A stretch of 23,349 bases of DNA from Acidobacteriaceae bacterium. GTDB lineage: Bacteria; Acidobacteriota; Terriglobia; Terriglobales; SbA1. The stretch lies in contig PLEA01000659.1 of the NCBI GenBank assembly GCA_003136335.1, positions 1 through 23,349 on the forward strand. Reading direction: 5' to 3'. The notes beneath the pieces were generated by a model. That model was not told where the DNA came from. It worked only from the letters and a program-made list of their open reading frames with translations, and ran no database searches. Of this stretch, positions 8,399 through 16,727 are shown in pieces; the first letter of the stretch is position 1; each line of letters opens with the position of its first letter. Position numbers and translations under genes: made by a program.

Positions 8399-9231
8399 GC
8401 GATTGCGCCGGCGGAGTCTTGCGCAGGTTGGTTGCGAGCGACATTCCGGCAGCCATGGGATTGTCGGAACAAGCCGGCTGGAATCAAACCGGCGAGGACT
8501 GGCGCATGCTGATTGACCTGGCTCCGGAAGGCTGCCTGGCACTCGAAGTGGACGGTGAACTGGCAGCGACGACGACTCTGCTTTGCTACGGTCGGCGTCT
8601 GGCTTGGATCGGCATGGTCTTGACCAAGCTGTCCTATCGCGGGCAGGGCTTGGCGCGGCGTTTGCTAACCCAGGCTCTGACCCAGGCGGATCAGATGCGG
8701 ATTGAAACCGTGAAGCTCGACGCCACCGATCAAGGCCGGCCCCTCTACGAAAAAATGGGCTTCCGTTGCGAACAAGCGGTGGAGCGCTGGTCACGGCCAG
8801 GATCCAGAAATTCGTCGGGCACCAAGCCTCTGGTGGATACGCCTCCGGCGGAGGATTGGCGGATTGCCGATCTTCACTCATTTGGAGCGGACCGCTCGGA
8901 ATTATTGGAGAGGCTCGCGCGTCGCAGTCAGCCTCCATTCTTGGTCGAGGGCTCATACTTGTTGACGCGGCCCGGGCGCCAGACGCGATACCTGGGGCCG
9001 TCGGTCTGCGACGCGCCCGGAACTGCTCGCGCTCTGATGGAACGTGCGCTGCAGACCGCAGGTCTCCAAGACTGGTCATGGGATCTCCTTCCCAAGAATG
9101 CCAGCGCTGTTGGCATCGCGCGGGATCTCGCGTTTACTCCGACCAGGCACCTTCAGCGTATGGTCCGTGGAAAGGAGCTGCAAGCGATGGAAGAAGCGAT
9201 TTTCGCGATCGCAGGTTTCGAGCTGGGCTAA
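8395..9231 (+). CDS. Two-domain GNAT family N-acetyltransferase
   Basis: A 278-residue protein with an N-terminal GNAT domain (about 8-135). It contains the acetyl-CoA pyrophosphate-binding motif YRGQGLARRLL (81-91) and the family ending RPLYEKMGFRCEQ. The C-terminal half (about 150-278) looks like a second, degenerate GNAT domain of the YitH/Acetyltransf_18 type (SYLLTRPGRQTRYLGP, then FTPTRHLQRMVRG). The family transfers acetyl groups to amines. Within a sugar catabolic operon a small amine or amino-sugar intermediate is plausible, but the target is unknown. ATG overlaps the previous stop in ATGA, and its TAA overlaps the next ATG by one base. Confidence 0.85.
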   Translation: MSDCAGGVLRRLVASDIPAAMGLSEQAGWNQTGEDWRMLIDLAPEGCLALEVDGELAATTTLLCYGRRLAWIGMVLTKLSYRGQGLARRLLTQALTQADQMRIETVKLDATDQGRPLYEKMGFRCEQAVERWSRPGSRNSSGTKPLVDTPPAEDWRIADLHSFGADRSELLERLARRSQPPFLVEGSYLLTRPGRQTRYLGPSVCDAPGTARALMERALQTAGLQDWSWDLLPKNASAVGIARDLAFTPTRHLQRMVRGKELQAMEEAIFAIAGFELG

Positions 9232-10259
9232 TGACGAACATCCACAACATAGCGGAATTGGAAGAGCAACTCTCGCGGCCCACTGAGGCTGACGCTTCGG
9301 CAATGGCAGCCTTGAACGGAGACCTTTTGATCCTGGGCGTTGGTGGCAAAATGGGACCGAGCTTGGCCCGCCTAGCGCGTCGCGCCGCGGACCTCGCCGG
9401 GACCCACCATCGCATCGTCGCCGTAGCTCGTTTCAGCAACGCCAGCCTGCCGGCTGATTTGGCAGCAAACGGAATCGAGACCATTACCTGCGATCTTCTG
9501 GAACCCGGGGCTTTACTCGGCCTCCCGGAGAGTCCTAACGTCATTTTCATGGCTGCACGGAAATTCGAAACCGCTGGCGCGGAACATTTGACCTGGGCGA
9601 TGAATACTTATTTGCCTGGCTTGGTTGCGGAACGGTATCGCAACTCTCGTATCGTCGCATTTTCAACCGGTAACGTTTATCCCTTGCGTTCCGTGTCGCA
9701 AGGCGGAACGGTGGAGTCCACCCCGGTTGGCCCTGTCGGGGAGTATGCGCAGTCGGCGCTAGGCCGCGAACGCATGTTCGAGAATGGCTCGATACGATGG
9801 GGGACGCGCGTGGTCCTCCTGCGCCTCAACTATGCCGTCGAACTGCGTTATGGAGTCCTCGTCGATATCGGGCGAGCGGTGTTCGAGCGACGTCCTATTT
9901 CTCTGAGCATGCCTTATGTAAATGTGATCTGGCAGCGGGACGCCAACTCCTGTTGTCTGCGCTCGTTTCCTCATTGTCAGTCGCCACCCTTTGTATTGAA
10001 CATCACCGGGCCCGAGACTCTTTCTGTGCGCGAGGTCGCAATAGAATTTGGTCACCGATTTGAAATTGAACCAATATTCCTATCTGACGCCGAGGGTTCT
10101 ACGGCCCTGCTCAGCAATGCCGCCAAAGCTGGGACACTCTTTGGTTGCCCCACGGTGATTCCCGCACAAATGATCGAGTGGATCGCAGAGTGGATTCGCG
10201 AAGGCGGTGTGACCTTGAACAAGCCGACGCACTTCCAGACGAGGGACGGGAAATTCTGA
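9231..10259 (+). CDS. NAD(P)-dependent epimerase/dehydratase-like protein lacking the catalytic lysine
   Basis: An extended-SDR-like protein of 342 residues. It has an about 30-residue N-terminal extension before the Rossmann motif LLILGVGGKMGPSLA (32-46). STGNVYPL (145-152) follows strand beta-5. The Tyr region reads EYAQSALGRERMFE (171-184), where the YxxxK motif has Ala instead of Lys (Y172/A176). A normal epimerase mechanism is therefore doubtful; it may be a dehydrogenase variant or a non-catalytic NAD-binding partner. The start is ATG 9231, in the one-base overlap TAATG. The frame is open upstream to 8766, but that lies over the GNAT gene. It overlaps the DapA-type gene by one base. The fold is clear; the function is unknown. 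Confidence 0.82.
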   Translation: MTNIHNIAELEEQLSRPTEADASAMAALNGDLLILGVGGKMGPSLARLARRAADLAGTHHRIVAVARFSNASLPADLAANGIETITCDLLEPGALLGLPESPNVIFMAARKFETAGAEHLTWAMNTYLPGLVAERYRNSRIVAFSTGNVYPLRSVSQGGTVESTPVGPVGEYAQSALGRERMFENGSIRWGTRVVLLRLNYAVELRYGVLVDIGRAVFERRPISLSMPYVNVIWQRDANSCCLRSFPHCQSPPFVLNITGPETLSVREVAIEFGHRFEIEPIFLSDAEGSTALLSNAAKAGTLFGCPTVIPAQMIEWIAEWIREGGVTLNKPTHFQTRDGKF

Positions 10260-11272
10260 TGCGGCTGCGCGAAACCCTTCTCTCTGGTCTGGTGATTCCC
10301 GCCCACCCACTCGCGCTCAACTGCAATCGCAAGCTGGACGAGCGCCGACAACGTGCTCTGACCCGATATTATCTGGCTGCTGGTGCAGGGGGCATTGCTG
10401 TGGGGGTTCACACCACGCAGTTCGCAATTCGCGACCCGCAATTCGGATTGTTGGAACCGGTTCTGAGCCTCGCCATGGAAGAAAGTCGCGGCAGCGAGAT
10501 CGTCAAGATCGCCGGCGTTTGCGGAAAGCGCAGCCAAGCCATAGCTGAGTCGCAACTGGCCCACGAGTTGGGCTACGACGCCGTGTTGCTGAGTCTCGCC
10601 GCCTTGAACGATGAGACCATTCCCGAACTCCTCGAACACGCTCGAACGATCGCCTCCGTGATTCCGGTCATGGGCTTCTATTTGCAGCCAGCAGTCGGAG
10701 GGCGCTTTTTGCCCTACGAGTTTTGGCGGCAGTTCGCCGAGATCGACAACGTGGTTGCGATCAAGATCGCGCCTTTCAATCGCTATCAGACCATCGACGT
10801 GGTGCGCGCGCTGGCCCAGTCCGGCCGCGCGCACCAGGTCGCGCTGTACACCGGAAATGACGACAATATCTTGAGCGACCTGCTGACGCCGTTTGCCTTC
10901 GGGACCCAACGAATTCGGATCGCCGGCGGTTTGCTTGGGCATTGGGCCGTGTGGACGAAGACCGCTGCCTCTCACTTGGCTCTGGTGAAAAATAACTTAG
11001 ACGCTATCCCTGGCGGACAGCTCACTCTCGCCCAGCAAATCACCGACGCGAACGCCGCAATCTTTGATCCGGCCCACCAGTTTCGCGGATGCATTCCCGG
11101 CATTCATGAGATCCTGCGGCGCCAAGGTCTGCTGGAAGGGCGTTGGTGCCTCGCCCCCCACGAGGAACTTTCTCCCGGCCAGATGGATGAAATCGACCGG
11201 GTGTGCAGCTCTTATCCGCATTTACAGGATGACCCGTTCGTACAGGAGCATCTGGATGATTGGCTTCGCTAA
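10259..11272 (+). CDS. Dihydrodipicolinate synthase/N-acetylneuraminate lyase family (DapA-like) aldolase
   Basis: A class I TIM-barrel aldolase/lyase, 337 residues, a little longer than usual for the family. The Schiff-base Lys is in VVAIKIAPFN (165-174, K169), and the helper Tyr is in MGFYLQP (138-144, Y141). The pyruvate-binding GTTGE-type loop is replaced by AVGVHTTQF (47-55), so the substrate differs from DapA and NanA. The C-terminal helical extension ends PFVQEHLDDWLR. The start is ATG 10259, in TGATG with the previous stop. The family splits or joins pyruvate with an aldehyde. Here it likely cleaves a 2-keto-3-deoxy-type acid made by the upstream dehydrogenases, which is inference. 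The following gene overlaps it by 17 bp. Confidence 0.87.
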   Translation: MRLRETLLSGLVIPAHPLALNCNRKLDERRQRALTRYYLAAGAGGIAVGVHTTQFAIRDPQFGLLEPVLSLAMEESRGSEIVKIAGVCGKRSQAIAESQLAHELGYDAVLLSLAALNDETIPELLEHARTIASVIPVMGFYLQPAVGGRFLPYEFWRQFAEIDNVVAIKIAPFNRYQTIDVVRALAQSGRAHQVALYTGNDDNILSDLLTPFAFGTQRIRIAGGLLGHWAVWTKTAASHLALVKNNLDAIPGGQLTLAQQITDANAAIFDPAHQFRGCIPGIHEILRRQGLLEGRWCLAPHEELSPGQMDEIDRVCSSYPHLQDDPFVQEHLDDWLR

Positions 11273-11966
11273 GGCTCTGGCTGTCGCGTTTCTTGGCTGT
11301 GTTCCTGCGCTGGCCGCGGGCCAAGCCGTACTCGAGAGCACGTTCGCAAATCAAGACGTGCCTCTGGAACTCAATCCAGCCGCGCCGTTCTGGAGCGCCG
11401 CGCGTCCCGTTTACCTGGAAAAAGATTCGTTCGGAGACGCCGTCCCGCGATATCGCACTGAAGTTCGCTCGCGCTGGACTAAGGACAACCTTTATTTCCT
11501 CTTTATTTGCCCCTACGAGCAATTGCACCTTAAGCCCGAACCGAACACCCAGCAGGAAACCAACCAGCTTTGGAACTGGGATGTCGCAGAGGTGTTTCTC
11601 GGCTCGGACTTCGCCGACATCAAACGCTACAAGGAATTCGAAGTTTCCCCGCAAGGGGAGTGGCTCGACCTGGACGTGAATCTACACAATCCTCATCACG
11701 AGGAGGGCTGGACGTGGAACTCAGGATTCGAGGCGGCCGCTAGAATCGATCAGCGGAATCATGTTTGGTACGGCGCGATGCGCATCCCATTCGCGGCAAT
11801 CGATGCGCGACCGGCAGCGCCGGGAAACACATTGCGCTTAAACTTGTTCCGCAGCCAGGGACCTCCCGAACATCTTCACGAGATAACCTGGCAACCGCCC
11901 ATGAGCAAAACGTTTCACGAGCCCGAGCATTTTGGGCTGCTCGAACTGCAGCGGAGCGAGCATTGA
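11256..11966 (+). CDS. Exported carbohydrate-binding family 9-like (CBM9-like) protein
   Basis: A 236-residue exported beta-sandwich protein. Residues 1-22 form a signal peptide (MIGFAKALAVAFLGCVPALAAG). The rest matches the CBM9-like pattern: FWSAARPVYL, TEVRSRWTKDNLYFLFICPYEQL, WDVAEVFLGSDF, YKEFEVSPQGEWLDLDVN and a C-terminal GLLEL. Such domains bind reducing ends or glycans, and free-standing ones occur beside glycan-degrading enzymes. ATG 11256 lies inside the end of the DapA-like gene, with AGGAG 8 nt upstream, so it is a real coupled start. An open frame continues upstream to 11064, but lacks the signal-peptide logic. The periplasmic location contrasts with its cytoplasmic operon partners. 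Confidence 0.82.
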   Translation: MIGFAKALAVAFLGCVPALAAGQAVLESTFANQDVPLELNPAAPFWSAARPVYLEKDSFGDAVPRYRTEVRSRWTKDNLYFLFICPYEQLHLKPEPNTQQETNQLWNWDVAEVFLGSDFADIKRYKEFEVSPQGEWLDLDVNLHNPHHEEGWTWNSGFEAAARIDQRNHVWYGAMRIPFAAIDARPAAPGNTLRLNLFRSQGPPEHLHEITWQPPMSKTFHEPEHFGLLELQRSEH

Positions 11967-12011
11967 ACGGAAATATGAAGATGTCGTCAATTCCACATCG
12001 GGAGCCTAGCC

Positions 12012-13796
12012 ATGTTTATCCTGCATAGGAGCTTCTTGGCCGTCGCGCTCGTCAGCGCGACGATCGTTGCGCACTGCGTGTGGGCGGAGGAACCATATGC
12101 CGTTACCGTCGAACAAGGTGTGGTGGTCAAAATGCGCGATAGTGCGGTGCTTCGTGCTGACATCTATCGGCCCACAATGGAGGGCACCTTTCCCGCTCTT
12201 CTGGAGCGCACTCCCTACGACAAGACCGGCTCCTCCGCTTTCGGCCTAAGAGCGGCAGCCCGTGGCTATGTCGTCATTGTGCAAGACGTTCGTGGACGCT
12301 ACGCATCCGACGGGGAATGGTACCCATTCAAACATGAATCAGAAGACGGCTATGATACGGTCGAGTGGGCCGCCTCTTTGCCCTATTCCGACGGCAGGGT
12401 GGGAATGTTTGGTGGCTCCTACGTGGGCGCAACGCAGATGCTGGCTGCCATCGCGCAACCGCCGCACCTTGCCGGAATTTGCGCCGTCGTGACCGCCAGT
12501 AACTATCACGACGGATGGACCTACCAGGGCGGGGCGTTCGAACAATGGTTCAATGAATCGTGGACTTCCGGTCTGGCGCAGGACACGCTCAATCGCTCGG
12601 TGCGCAGCAACACAAATGCGCTCAATGGAATCTGGAAACTTCCTCCCACTGCGTATCCGCTTTTCGAGTTGCCGCCAACTGCAGTAGATCCGGATTTGAC
12701 CCACTCGCTGGCTCCTTATTTCCTCGACTGGTTAGCCCATCCGAACTATGACGAATATTGGAAGCGATGGTCCATTGAGGAACACTACTCCGACATCAAG
12801 GTTCCCATGCTGACAGTCGCTGCCTGGTACGACATTTTTCTCGGCGGTTCGCTCCGCAACTACGTCGGCGTCAAGCTGCACGGCGGAAGCGACGCCGCAC
12901 GCCGGGGGCAGCGCTTGCTTGTGACTATCGGCGGACACGCCGGTTCCGGTCCAAAAATTGGAGACGTCGACTTCGGTCCCTCCGCTAACTTTGAGGAAAA
13001 TGAAGTGATCCTGAGTTGGTATGACCATCTTTTCAAAAACGCAGCCAACGAATTTGCCACTCCAGAACCAGTGAGAATTTTCGTGATGGGCGCAAATCAG
13101 TGGCGCAACGAGGAGGACTGGCCTCTACCCCGGATCCGGCAGGAGCGATATTTCTTGCACTCGGGAGGAAAAGCAAACTCAGTGAGCGGCGACGGCTCTC
13201 TCTCCGCTTCCGTCCCGCGTGCGGAATCACCCGATCATTACACCTATGACCCGGCGAACCCAGCGCCCACCGTGGGCGGTCCCTTGTGCTGTGACAGCGG
13301 ACACCTGAAGCCCGGACCGCGCGATCAGCGACCGGTAGAAGCGCGTGAGGACGTTCTCGTCTACTCCACTCCCGTGCTTTCCCGGGACCTCGAAGTCACA
13401 GGACCGGTCACCGCCGAACTCTTCGCCAGTTCCTCGGCTGTGGACACGGATTTTACCGCCAAGCTGGTAGATGTTGGGCCGGACGGATTCGCGCAAAACC
13501 TGACCGAAGGAATTATTCGGGCGCGTTATCGCGATTCCCAGGAGAAGCCCGCATTCCTGAATCCCGGTCAGACCTACAAATTCACCCTCGACCTGTGGTC
13601 CACCAGCAACCTCTTTCGCAAAGGACACCGGCTGCGGCTCGAGATCAGCAGCAGCAACTTTCCACGCTTTGACAGAAATCTAAACACCGGTGAGGATGCT
13701 GCGTCCGCCCGAAAATCTGTGCCGGCTACGAACGCCATCTATCATGACGCGGAACATCCCTCGGCCCTGATCCTGCCCATTGTGCCAAGCCAATGA
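12012..13796 (+). CDS. Secreted CocE/NonD family alpha/beta-hydrolase (X-Pro dipeptidyl-peptidase S15-like)
   Basis: A 594-residue hydrolase with a signal peptide ending about VWA (25). The alpha/beta-hydrolase domain begins RADIYRP; the nucleophile Ser is in FGGSYVG (S136), the Asp in AAWYDIFLGG (D274) and the His in TIGGHAGSG (H309). The usual GPWxHG context of the His is altered. The C-terminal jelly-roll (about 340-590, VTGPVTAELFASSSAVDTDF to LRLEISSSNFPRF) is the PepX C-terminal domain. The family includes cocaine esterase, glutaryl-7-ACA acylase and X-prolyl peptidases, so an ester or amide substrate is likely. GGAG at 12001-12004 precedes ATG 12012. It starts 45 bp after the CBM9-like gene, probably in the same transcript, and ends 42 bp from the convergent esterase gene. 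Confidence 0.9.
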   Translation: MFILHRSFLAVALVSATIVAHCVWAEEPYAVTVEQGVVVKMRDSAVLRADIYRPTMEGTFPALLERTPYDKTGSSAFGLRAAARGYVVIVQDVRGRYASDGEWYPFKHESEDGYDTVEWAASLPYSDGRVGMFGGSYVGATQMLAAIAQPPHLAGICAVVTASNYHDGWTYQGGAFEQWFNESWTSGLAQDTLNRSVRSNTNALNGIWKLPPTAYPLFELPPTAVDPDLTHSLAPYFLDWLAHPNYDEYWKRWSIEEHYSDIKVPMLTVAAWYDIFLGGSLRNYVGVKLHGGSDAARRGQRLLVTIGGHAGSGPKIGDVDFGPSANFEENEVILSWYDHLFKNAANEFATPEPVRIFVMGANQWRNEEDWPLPRIRQERYFLHSGGKANSVSGDGSLSASVPRAESPDHYTYDPANPAPTVGGPLCCDSGHLKPGPRDQRPVEAREDVLVYSTPVLSRDLEVTGPVTAELFASSSAVDTDFTAKLVDVGPDGFAQNLTEGIIRARYRDSQEKPAFLNPGQTYKFTLDLWSTSNLFRKGHRLRLEISSSNFPRFDRNLNTGEDAASARKSVPATNAIYHDAEHPSALILPIVPSQ

Positions 13797-13838
13797 TTTC
13801 TGGTGGGAATGTCCGCGAATTGCAGCCGGCCCTCGTTC

Positions 13839-15869
13839 TCAATGAATGTATGCCCCACCGGGGAGCATGTACTGGATTGGCCATAGCTCGGTTTTCTGGT
13901 TCACCAATTCGGACCACTTAATGACTTGCGCGTCCGGCTGAGAGATCAGCCGAATACTCGGAAGCGTTTCGGAAATCGCGCGGGCCAGCGTGAAAGCACC
14001 ATTTACACCAGTAACAACTATTTCGGCTCGAGGGTTAAGTTGTGCCCTCAAGAAGCGACTAGCAATTTCCACGTCTTCAATCATCTGCAGGAGGTATGGC
14101 CTCCCGGTCAAAATCGAATTGTAGACATAGTCGGCCAGAACTCCGGAAAGCGGATTTGTGTAGGCGCGATCAAAATCCAATTGCGCCAACGCCGACTCGT
14201 CGGGAGACGCAGCGTTGTACGCCATTCGCGTTTCGCCCAACCCGCGAGGATCGACGGAAACAACGTCATAGCCCGCCGTCACATATTTCACCAAACTGGG
14301 CCAGTCTTGCGCGGTGGCCTTGCCGTTTTCCCCCAGCCACAACAGCACCGGGCGCTGGCCGCCATCCGACTTGTGAAAATACAGAAGCGGCAATTCGAGG
14401 TACTTGCTGTGGTGAAGCACATACTTCTCGATCGTGACTCCTTCGAACTGCGAACTTCCGCGAGCCTCCCAGCGGATTTGTTCTCGCCCAGGAATCTCTC
14501 CCCGGAATTCAGCGACGGACCACGAGTTGATTCGCGGGTAGAGTTCGGAATAATAGAGCTGTTTGAGAGTCTTCGCGGGCACGCTCTTGTGCTGTGTGTA
14601 GTATTCGCGGATCACGTCCATGAGCGACCGCGCGTCCTCAAAGTCGAGCATCACTTGGCCTGTGCGCGTGCACAACAGCATTTTCTCGTCGAGTTCTTTG
14701 ACCGGGGCCAGACCGCGCCTCGCAGGCAGCCCATTGAAGTGATCCAGAAAATCCATCGCCGCTTCCTGATTCTCGACGGAATACTCGTGGGCATGGTAGC
14801 CCTCTGCGATTCCGACGCGATCCGCATGATGGAACTTGCTGTAAAATTCAGTAACTTCGCGCACCGTTTTATGCGTGCCCTCGATCGGGAAAAAGTCGAG
14901 CACCGCCGCCGCCACAAACACGGGGCGTGGATACATCATCAGCAGGAGTCCCGCATGGTCCACGTGACTTGAGATCATTCCATAGAGATCTTGCTCGGGG
15001 TCACTGTCAGGATCCTTGAAGATGCGGTTGTAAATCCGCATGGGTAGTGCAGTGACGTAGCAGGAAGGCGCTGCCACTTTAATCCGACGATCCAATGCGG
15101 CAATGTGCGCCGCCTGAAATCCACCGCCGCTTGTGCCGGTGATGTTAATGCGCTCCGGATCCACCTCGGGCCGCGTCAACAGATAATCCACTGCCCGAAT
15201 GCCATCCCAGATCTCCCAGCGCGCCAAGTTCGTTCCAGCGAGATACGCCAGGTTCCCCAGCACCGCATGCTCAGCGCAGATCAAGTTGTAGCGGCTCTTG
15301 CCAGCTTTTGCGTCCCAGAATTGGCTGCGTTCGCCCTGCCCCACCGGATCCCATGAGATTACGACGTACCCCCGCTGTACTAATCGTTGACAGAGAGCCT
15401 GGTAGTGGATCTTTCCGTTTGCGGCATGGCCGGCCGGGACAAGGATCGCAGGGTGTGTCTGGTTTCCCTCCTCAGGCACGTATACCAGCGCCGAGACATA
15501 GACTCCGGGTAGACTTTCAAAAATCAGCTTTTCGATTCGAAAGCCATCCATCTGAATCTTCCCGGTGATTCGGGGATGCAGCGGCGTTCGTTCGCTCGGA
15601 AGACCGCCTAACATGGCGAGGAGATGCTGTTCCAACTGTCGTTGCACAGCCAGCAAATCCTGTTCAGTTCGTATGCCTTCCCAGGCTATGCGGCGCTGGC
15701 CGTCCTGCTCCCAGGCCATCTCTGTTTGATACTGCAGATAGGGCGTAATGACAGGCCCCTCCTTAACTGCCGGAGGGAGAACGCGGAAAGCTTCGGCGGG
15801 GGGCGCATCGGCAGCGGCGGCCCATGCGGCGCAAGCTGCACATAATCCGAAGATGAGAACGCCTTTCAT
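13839..15869 (-). CDS. Secreted double alpha/beta-hydrolase, acetyl xylan esterase-like
   Basis: A 676-residue exported protein with a signal peptide MKGVLIFGLCAACAAWAAAADA. The first alpha/beta-hydrolase domain (about 100-380) is complete. It has an oxyanion/strand region ILVPAGHAANGK, nucleophile GTSGGGFQ (S247), an acid candidate in VLDFFPIEG (about D325) and the His in EGYHAHEYS (H359/H361). A second hydrolase-like domain (about 470-676) repeats the layout (VLLWLGENGKA, VVSVDPRGLGE), but its nucleophile elbow is VTGVNGAF with Asn623 in place of Ser, so it appears non-catalytic. Related proteins are carbohydrate or peptide esterases. GGGGGGCGA precedes the ATG. It is the last gene of the locus, 25 bp after the SDR gene, and may remove acyl groups from the glycan attacked by the two glycosidases (inference). 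Confidence 0.85.
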   Translation of the reverse strand: MKGVLIFGLCAACAAWAAAADAPPAEAFRVLPPAVKEGPVITPYLQYQTEMAWEQDGQRRIAWEGIRTEQDLLAVQRQLEQHLLAMLGGLPSERTPLHPRITGKIQMDGFRIEKLIFESLPGVYVSALVYVPEEGNQTHPAILVPAGHAANGKIHYQALCQRLVQRGYVVISWDPVGQGERSQFWDAKAGKSRYNLICAEHAVLGNLAYLAGTNLARWEIWDGIRAVDYLLTRPEVDPERINITGTSGGGFQAAHIAALDRRIKVAAPSCYVTALPMRIYNRIFKDPDSDPEQDLYGMISSHVDHAGLLLMMYPRPVFVAAAVLDFFPIEGTHKTVREVTEFYSKFHHADRVGIAEGYHAHEYSVENQEAAMDFLDHFNGLPARRGLAPVKELDEKMLLCTRTGQVMLDFEDARSLMDVIREYYTQHKSVPAKTLKQLYYSELYPRINSWSVAEFRGEIPGREQIRWEARGSSQFEGVTIEKYVLHHSKYLELPLLYFHKSDGGQRPVLLWLGENGKATAQDWPSLVKYVTAGYDVVSVDPRGLGETRMAYNAASPDESALAQLDFDRAYTNPLSGVLADYVYNSILTGRPYLLQMIEDVEIASRFLRAQLNPRAEIVVTGVNGAFTLARAISETLPSIRLISQPDAQVIKWSELVNQKTELWPIQYMLPGGAYIH

Positions 15870-15894
15870 TCGCCCCCCGCCACGCTTGAAAGCG

Positions 15895-16671
15895 TCACTG
15901 GTTGACGCCGCTCGCTAAAATACCTCCGTCCACCACCAGCAGGTGCCCGGTGACGAAGCTCGCCGCATCCGAGGCCAGGAACACCGTCGCTCCCGCCAGT
16001 TCATCGAGTTGCCCGAAGCGCTGCATGGGCGTTCGCAGCAGAAATTCCCGCCCGCGCTCTGTCCCGTCGAGCAGGGAAGCGTTCATATCGGTACGCAACA
16101 CCCCCGGCACCAGCGCGTTGACGCACACCCCGAACTTGGCCCACTCAACCGCGAGCGCCTTGGTCAGCGAAGCAACTGCTCCTTTGCTGGCGCTGTACGC
16201 CGCCACTTCATAAAGCCCGACGAACGACGATAGAGATCCAATATTAATGATCCGGCCATAGCGCCGCTCGATCATGTGGCGCCCGAATACGCGACACGCA
16301 CGGAAAGTACCATTCAGGTTCGTTTCCAAGATGGCATCCCAGTCCACCTCCGGAAACTCAAGGGTGGGCATCCGTTTGGTACGGCCGGCGCAGTTTACGA
16401 GGATCTCGATGCTTCCAAAGGCGTCACATACCAGCTCCCGGAGATGCTCGAGGCTGGTATTGTCGGTGACGTCGCAAGTCGCGGCAAGCGACCGGCGTCC
16501 GAGAGCCTCGACTGCGGACGCCGCGGCCCGCACCTGCTCCCCGCGACGCCCCGTTGGCACCACGTTGGCTCCCGCCAGAGCCAGTCCTCGGCTAAGGGCT
16601 AACCCAATGCCGCTGGTTCCGCCGATTACGACAGCAGTCTTGTCCTTCAGTTCGAGAAGAGGATGCCCCAT
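15895..16671 (-). CDS. Short-chain dehydrogenase/reductase (SDR) family oxidoreductase
   Basis: A classical SDR, 258 residues from ATG 16671. The cofactor motif is GGTSGIG (17-23), followed by TGRRGEQ. The NAG motif is LVNCAGRT (91-98). The catalytic residues are Ser in NIGSLSS (S146), Y159 and K163 in AYSASKG. The C-terminus DGGILASG is typical. Gluconate 5-dehydrogenase-like or 3-oxoacyl-ACP-reductase-like SDRs fit equally well; in this locus a released sugar or sugar acid is the likelier substrate. A TTG at 16728 gives an in-frame 19-residue extension, but that would start inside a possible -10 box. It lies 92 bp after the GH2 gene, so it may also have a separate promoter. Confidence 0.9.
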   Translation of the reverse strand: MGHPLLELKDKTAVVIGGTSGIGLALSRGLALAGANVVPTGRRGEQVRAAASAVEALGRRSLAATCDVTDNTSLEHLRELVCDAFGSIEILVNCAGRTKRMPTLEFPEVDWDAILETNLNGTFRACRVFGRHMIERRYGRIINIGSLSSFVGLYEVAAYSASKGAVASLTKALAVEWAKFGVCVNALVPGVLRTDMNASLLDGTERGREFLLRTPMQRFGQLDELAGATVFLASDAASFVTGHLLVVDGGILASGVNQ

Positions 16672-16727
16672 TGAACAAGTCCGTTCCGGCAGCTTCAGGT
16701 CGTCAATCGGTTCGCGACCGCAGCCCA

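Noticed and set aside
7808..9079. 423-codon open frame on the minus strand
   Set aside because: Proline, arginine and serine-rich shadow of the TIM-barrel and GNAT genes, which have clear family motifs and coupled starts.
8766..9230. Upstream extension of the epimerase-like frame
   Set aside because: It lies wholly over the GNAT gene. The ATG at 9231 has a TAATG coupling signal and the family fold begins after it.
10052..10975. 307-codon open frame on the minus strand
   Set aside because: Antiparallel shadow of the DapA-like gene with no recognisable domain.
13797..13838. Bidirectional terminator between the convergent hydrolase genes
   Set aside because: The 42-bp gap shows no strong stem followed by a T-run on either strand. 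Termination must be Rho-dependent or lie inside the coding ends.
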